NCBI RefSeq assembly: GCF_051955275.1 | Contig: NZ_JBQCGW010000220.1 | Location: 1 to 64,000 of the forward strand | Source of the DNA: Pseudobacter sp051955275 | Lineage (GTDB): Bacteria > Bacteroidota > Bacteroidia > Chitinophagales > Chitinophagaceae | Direction: 5' to 3' | Length of the DNA stretch: 64,000 bases | In this document: one piece after another, positions 60,337-64,000 of the stretch | How positions within the stretch are numbered: the first letter of the stretch is position 1 | Layout: every line of letters begins with the position of its first letter | Program-made: the position numbers and the translations under genes | The notes under the pieces: generated by a model | Database searches by the model: none | What the model saw: the letters and a program-made list of their open reading frames with translations, nothing else | What the model was told of the DNA's origin: nothing

Positions 60337-60356
60337 CCCGCCTCTGGCGGGTTTTG
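60337..60356 (+). terminator. rho-independent terminator after GNAT-like gene
   Basis: CCCGCC/GGCGGG with a TCT loop is followed by TTTTGTTGTT, 25 bases after the stop. Confidence 0.85.
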
Positions 60357-60378
60357 TTGTTACATTGAGGGCGAGGAC

Positions 60379-60414
60379 AAAAAAAGAGGGTGCAGCCTTG
60401 GCGGGTGCACCCTC
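60379..60414 (-). terminator. rho-independent terminator after the secreted esterase gene
   Basis: On the minus strand, GAGGGTGCA/TGCACCCTC with an 11-base loop is followed by seven Ts, 33 bases past the stop. Confidence 0.9.
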
Positions 60415-60447
60415 GTGATCTTTTACAGGATATCCGGAAAGATAATG

Positions 60448-63369
60448 TTATTGTTTGATGAAACGGCTAACAAGTCTGGTTTTATTTTCAACCGTGATCT
60501 CCAGTTGGTAAATGCCGGGCTTCAGTGTGCTCACTGCAACCTGCTGTACCTGCACTGATGATTGCTGGAAGAAATTGATCCTGCGTATCAGTCCACCTGT
60601 AGCATCATAGATCTTCAACTGTGCATTGCCGCTGAGTTTGCTGGTAGTTTCCACATTAATGGTGGTAGTAGCAGGGCTTGGATAGATCCTCAGTTTATCA
60701 GCGGTGGCACCGGTCTCTTTCACGTCGGTGGACACACTAAGCAGTTGCGCTTCCGTGTTCACAGTTTGTGCAGCTACTTTAGCTGAAACAGCTGAAACTA
60801 TTACCAGCACTGTATCTGCGCGTGGCACCCAGTCCTTGCCCCAAACCATCACCTCAAAGCTGTAGATGCCTTCCACCAGGTTGGTGATAGGTGTGATCAC
60901 AGCCGCAGGGTTGCCGATTGTGAATTGGGCAGGTCCGCTGATCTTCCTCCATTTGTATTCTTTGATCTGACCCAGCGGATCAACAGAGGCGGAAGCATTC
61001 AGTGAAGCGCTGTTGGTAGGCAGCGTGATAGCGATATCAGGTCCCGCATTGGCCAGTCCAGCTTTCACATCACCACTGTTGTTATTCCCACCTGTAGCGG
61101 ATTTCACGGTCACCAGCATGGTGTCTGCACGTGGTACCCAGTCCTTACCCCAAACCATTACTTCAAAGCTGTACAATCCTGCGGTAAGGTTGGTGATGGT
61201 AGTGATGGGAGCAGCCGCATTCACGATAGTGGCAGTGCCGCCGCTGATCTTCCTCCATTTGTATTCCTTGATCTGACCCAGCGGATCCACGGAGGCAGAG
61301 GCATTCACAGTTACAGTATTTACTGGAAGCGTGATGGTCACATCAGCTCCGGCATTGGCCAGTCCTGCTTTGGGATCGGCAGTATTACCGGGGTTTCCGG
61401 TACCGCTGCCTGCTTTCACGATCACCTGAACTGTATCTGCACGTGGGATCCAGTTATGGTTCCATACCATCAGTTCAAAGCTGTAAGTTCCTTCAGCCAG
61501 GTTGTTGAGAGCGGTCACAGCTGCTGCAGGGTTTGCAATAGCAAACTGTGCAGGACCGGTGAGTTTTCTCCATTTGTATTCTTTGATCACATTACCGGTT
61601 GGGTTCACGGAAGCTGAACCGTTCAGCGTGGTGCTGTTGGTGGGTAATGTGATAGTGATGTCTGCGCCGGCATTTGCAATCACAGGCTGTTCAGCCGGAG
61701 GATTGGTGGTAGCGCCCTTCACTGTGATGTACACGGAGTCCCCTTTCGGCTGTGCCTGGTGGTTCCATGCTGTGAGCCTGAAACCATAAGTGCCTGCTTC
61801 CATATTGGTAACATCGGTGCTGGATGCGGCGGGGTTAACGATGGTGCCTTTGGCGGGGCCACTGAATTTAACCCACTCGTACCGTACGATATTTCCATCG
61901 GGGTCATTTGATTTCGTGCCATCCAGCTTCACTGAGTTTACAGGAAGGGTGATGGTCTGGTCAGCACCTGCATCCACGATCCAGGCTGTTGGCTTGTCTG
62001 CTGTTTTGTTCACAGTAACGGTTACATCGTCCTGTGCAGTGGCGCCTTTATCGTCAGTTACTTTAAGTCTGAATACATAAGTACCTACAGCCAGGCTGTT
62101 CACCGCAGTGTTAGCGCTGTTAGGGGCTGCGATAGTACCTTCTGCAGGACCGCTTACCTTGGTCCAGTTATAGGACGCGATGCTGCCATCAGGGTCTGAA
62201 GAAGTAGAGCCGTTGAGGGTAACGCTGTTGGCGGGGGCAGTGATAGTGATATCATTGCCTGCTTTGGCTACAGGACTCTGGTTGCCGGTTCCGGCTCCGT
62301 TGGTAACGGTGATGGTCACCTGGGCGGTGGTCCAGTCGGCACGGTCATCAACCGCTTTCACTTCATATACATAAGTACCTGCCTGTGTGAGGCCTGTAAC
62401 GGTAGTAATACCGTTCGTAGAAACCGGTGTGGAAATTGATCCGAAGGAAGGGCCGGAGATCTTGCTCCATATATAGCGGACCAGTTTTCCGTCCCTGTCG
62501 GAGGATGCGCCTGCATTGAGCGTTACCGTAGCAGTGCCGGTAGTGATCGATTGATTGCTGCCGGCATTGGCAACGGGGCGTACGTTCGGCGGCAGACTTT
62601 TGTTCTGCGCCAGGAACCATTCATAGATATTGGGATTCTGGTTATTGTAGCCGATATCATACACACGGTCCCAGATCCAGTGACCGCCTGTAGGCCATAA
62701 AGTGAAATAAGGTTTTACGGTAGGATTGAGGGCATTCAGCGCATTGATGGCGCCTTTGGTACAGGTCACAGGGGCGGCACTGTTATCGTCTTCTGCGTGG
62801 AAGGCCCAGATAGGAAGGTTTGCATTGGTCATATTAGACCAGGTGGCATTGGTACAGGCTCCGCAGGAAACGCCGATGGCAGCAAGGCGTTTGGCGTTAT
62901 CGAGAGAAGTGCCTGCATACTGCCAGGTGCCGCCACCGCCCATACTGAGACCGGTAAGGATGATACGGTTCGGGTCGATGCGGAGGTTTTTGGTAGCATA
63001 CTCGATCAGTTCATCTACGTACCAGTTCTGCCACCATCCGTACTGTGAGTTGAGCTGCGGGGTCAGTACAATGAAAGATTCGGTTTTGCCGTTCCAGGTG
63101 AAGGTCATGGTAGCACCTTCATCGATCCTGCGTGGGAGACCGTTCCAGCACGCGTTCTTGAGTTGTGTGGTGCCGTCACCTTTTTCTCCTGCGCCATGCA
63201 GGAAGATGATCAGCGGGTGGGTCCTGGCATCCTGTTTGTAATCAGGAGGTAAGAACTGGTAGAACCCAATATACTGGCCGTTTTTGGCTGTGATTCCTTT
63301 GGGTTCATGTTGCGCTGCGGCGGACATCGTGATCAGGATGCCGAGCATGCAGAGTAAAAAGTTTCTCAT
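60448..63369 (-). CDS. secreted esterase with six PKD-like repeats and type IX sorting domain
   Basis: About 973 residues from the ATG at 63369 (MRNFLLCMLGILITM); an upstream in-frame start at 63429 adds a non-signal segment. The signal peptide ends SAAAQ. Residues about 21-260 form an alpha/beta-hydrolase of the poly-esterase/dienelactone type: PLIIFLHGAGEKGDG, the nucleophile GLSMGGGG (about Ser142), Asp in FHAEDDNSA and His in GGHWIWD. Six PKD-like repeats follow (about 263-870), each opening with NAG-type residues and a DPDG or related loop. A CTD for type IX secretion closes it (LRIYPSPATTTINVE to FIKQ). It is the probable cargo for PorU/PorV. Confidence 0.88.
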   Translation of the reverse strand: MRNFLLCMLGILITMSAAAQHEPKGITAKNGQYIGFYQFLPPDYKQDARTHPLIIFLHGAGEKGDGTTQLKNACWNGLPRRIDEGATMTFTWNGKTESFIVLTPQLNSQYGWWQNWYVDELIEYATKNLRIDPNRIILTGLSMGGGGTWQYAGTSLDNAKRLAAIGVSCGACTNATWSNMTNANLPIWAFHAEDDNSAAPVTCTKGAINALNALNPTVKPYFTLWPTGGHWIWDRVYDIGYNNQNPNIYEWFLAQNKSLPPNVRPVANAGSNQSITTGTATVTLNAGASSDRDGKLVRYIWSKISGPSFGSISTPVSTNGITTVTGLTQAGTYVYEVKAVDDRADWTTAQVTITVTNGAGTGNQSPVAKAGNDITITAPANSVTLNGSTSSDPDGSIASYNWTKVSGPAEGTIAAPNSANTAVNSLAVGTYVFRLKVTDDKGATAQDDVTVTVNKTADKPTAWIVDAGADQTITLPVNSVKLDGTKSNDPDGNIVRYEWVKFSGPAKGTIVNPAASSTDVTNMEAGTYGFRLTAWNHQAQPKGDSVYITVKGATTNPPAEQPVIANAGADITITLPTNSTTLNGSASVNPTGNVIKEYKWRKLTGPAQFAIANPAAAVTALNNLAEGTYSFELMVWNHNWIPRADTVQVIVKAGSGTGNPGNTADPKAGLANAGADVTITLPVNTVTVNASASVDPLGQIKEYKWRKISGGTATIVNAAAPITTITNLTAGLYSFEVMVWGKDWVPRADTMLVTVKSATGGNNNSGDVKAGLANAGPDIAITLPTNSASLNASASVDPLGQIKEYKWRKISGPAQFTIGNPAAVITPITNLVEGIYSFEVMVWGKDWVPRADTVLVIVSAVSAKVAAQTVNTEAQLLSVSTDVKETGATADKLRIYPSPATTTINVETTSKLSGNAQLKIYDATGGLIRRINFFQQSSVQVQQVAVSTLKPGIYQLEITVENKTRLVSRFIKQ

Positions 63370-63429
63370 AGAAATTCTAAATGTGTTTCCCGGTAAAAAA
63401 AATAGTTTCCTGGTACGATCATTTTGCAA

Positions 63430-63943
63430 TGATCATAGTCCAGTGACTACAATGCCTCAAAGCATTGCTGCCACTGCGTTGCAGACCTGTGAAAATTGTA
63501 TAGATAAGGAATATGGCGAAACCGGCATCTATAAAGATCGCATCATCCCAAGGCACTTTTGAAAGGGCGGGAGCTAAAACGGACTTTACTAATCGGACTA
63601 ACCGGGGATTAAATAGGGAACGATTTTCTGTCCCAAAATGCGCAATTACTATACCAATATGTTGTAATTGCGCAACAATTTTGCCACGGTTGAGTAAAAC
63701 AGCACACAGTTATTGCAAGTAAACGCTCTGAATGCAAGGAATCGAACGTGTTAGAAAAAAAAGTTTTTTTTTGAAACTGTAAAAGCCAGTGTTGACAAGG
63801 GTTTGAGAAGACTCGAAAAAACAGCCATTAGTATAGTGACGATTGAAACACCGGATGATGCACAGGCAAAAAAAAATCACCTGCTTAAAAGGAGAGCGAC
63901 CGGCGGCACTGCTGAGACATCCTTCACATACTTTGAGTGTTAC
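63430..63943. other. gene-free upstream region of the secreted esterase
   Basis: No convincing gene on either strand over about 510 bases. It holds a perfect inverted repeat (63639-63674) and long A/T runs at about 63758-63775. The esterase promoter should lie near 63370-63450. Confidence 0.5.
63639..63674. repeat. perfect 11-bp inverted repeat
   Basis: TGCGCAATTAC and GTAATTGCGCA are separated by 14 bases. It lies about 270 bases upstream of the esterase start and could be a protein binding site or an RNA stem. It has no T-tract. Confidence 0.55.
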
Positions 63944-63975
63944 CAATCGCTCGCCTCCCGGCGGGTGATCTCTAT
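63944..63975. repeat. nested-hairpin palindromic repeat, copy E (partial)
   Basis: The sequence caatcgctcgcctccc then ggcgggtgatctctat matches the left arm and core start of the element, with one stem CTCGCC/GGCGGG (one G/T pair). After that it departs from the core, so it is a worn or partial copy near the window end. Confidence 0.6.
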
Positions 63976-64000
63976 ATGGCGCCCTGGCATAAAACCTTAT

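Noticed and set aside
63710..63946. A 78-codon minus-strand frame near the window end
   Set aside because: It runs through poly-A/T tracts, giving Lys/Phe runs, and shows no domain; coding is unlikely.

Overview
The window is a chromosomal stretch from a Bacteroidota bacterium, most likely in or near the family Chitinophagaceae. Supporting signs are a SusC/SusD pair with an ECF sigma/FecR regulatory pair, type IX secretion genes (gldJ, porU, porV, a PorP/SprF protein and a CTD-bearing cargo), bshA (bacillithiol synthesis), TAnnTTTG-type -7 promoter elements close to start codons, and weak Shine-Dalgarno signals. No rRNA, tRNA, CRISPR array, insertion sequence or prophage was seen.

Layout. 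0-10 kb: the end of a DUF2490 gene, then a minus-strand nutrient uptake locus (ECF sigma, FecR, SusC, SusD, DUF4465 lipoprotein, TlpA-like thioredoxin) with no glycoside hydrolase. 10-16.8 kb: methionine/sulfur genes (metX, OsmC, a trans-sulfuration enzyme), a CHAD protein, murF and gldJ. 17-25 kb: porU, porV, ispF, dut, DUF4292 lipoprotein and an EnvC-like LytM protein, all on the plus strand. 25-32.5 kb: bshA, a small membrane protein, a structured non-coding stretch, an RsmI-like methyltransferase, an EI24 protein, a 3-methyladenine glycosylase, PorP/SprF, upp and anmK. 32.6-38.4 kb: an M28 peptidase, a siderophore-type acyltransferase, a PchR-like AraC regulator and a second ECF sigma/FecR pair with no TonB receptor beside it. 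38.6-44.2 kb: a LiaF-like, DUF4288, LytS, LytTR operon, a Crp-family regulator and adenine deaminase. 44.3-55 kb: GH31 enzyme, M20 peptidase, S4 RNA-binding protein, trmD, a possible 25-residue membrane peptide, CDF transporter, O-methyltransferase, LysM glucosaminidase, hpt and a VWA protein. 55-60.3 kb: grpE-dnaJ, atpD-atpC and a GNAT-like protein. 60.4-64 kb: a large secreted esterase with PKD-like repeats and a type IX sorting domain, then a gene-free end.

The most unusual signal is a family of about 115-bp palindromic elements made of four small nested hairpins. There are three full and two partial copies, all between or at the ends of genes. The hairpin stems change between copies but stay base-paired, and one copy supplies the stop codon of the CDF transporter. 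Other signals worth a look are a 550-bp gene-free stretch rich in long inverted repeats, a possible tiny membrane peptide whose start codon lies in a perfect palindrome, a divergent promoter that is itself a palindrome, a strong hairpin inside the S4-domain gene, and several genes that appear to be transcribed without a leader.
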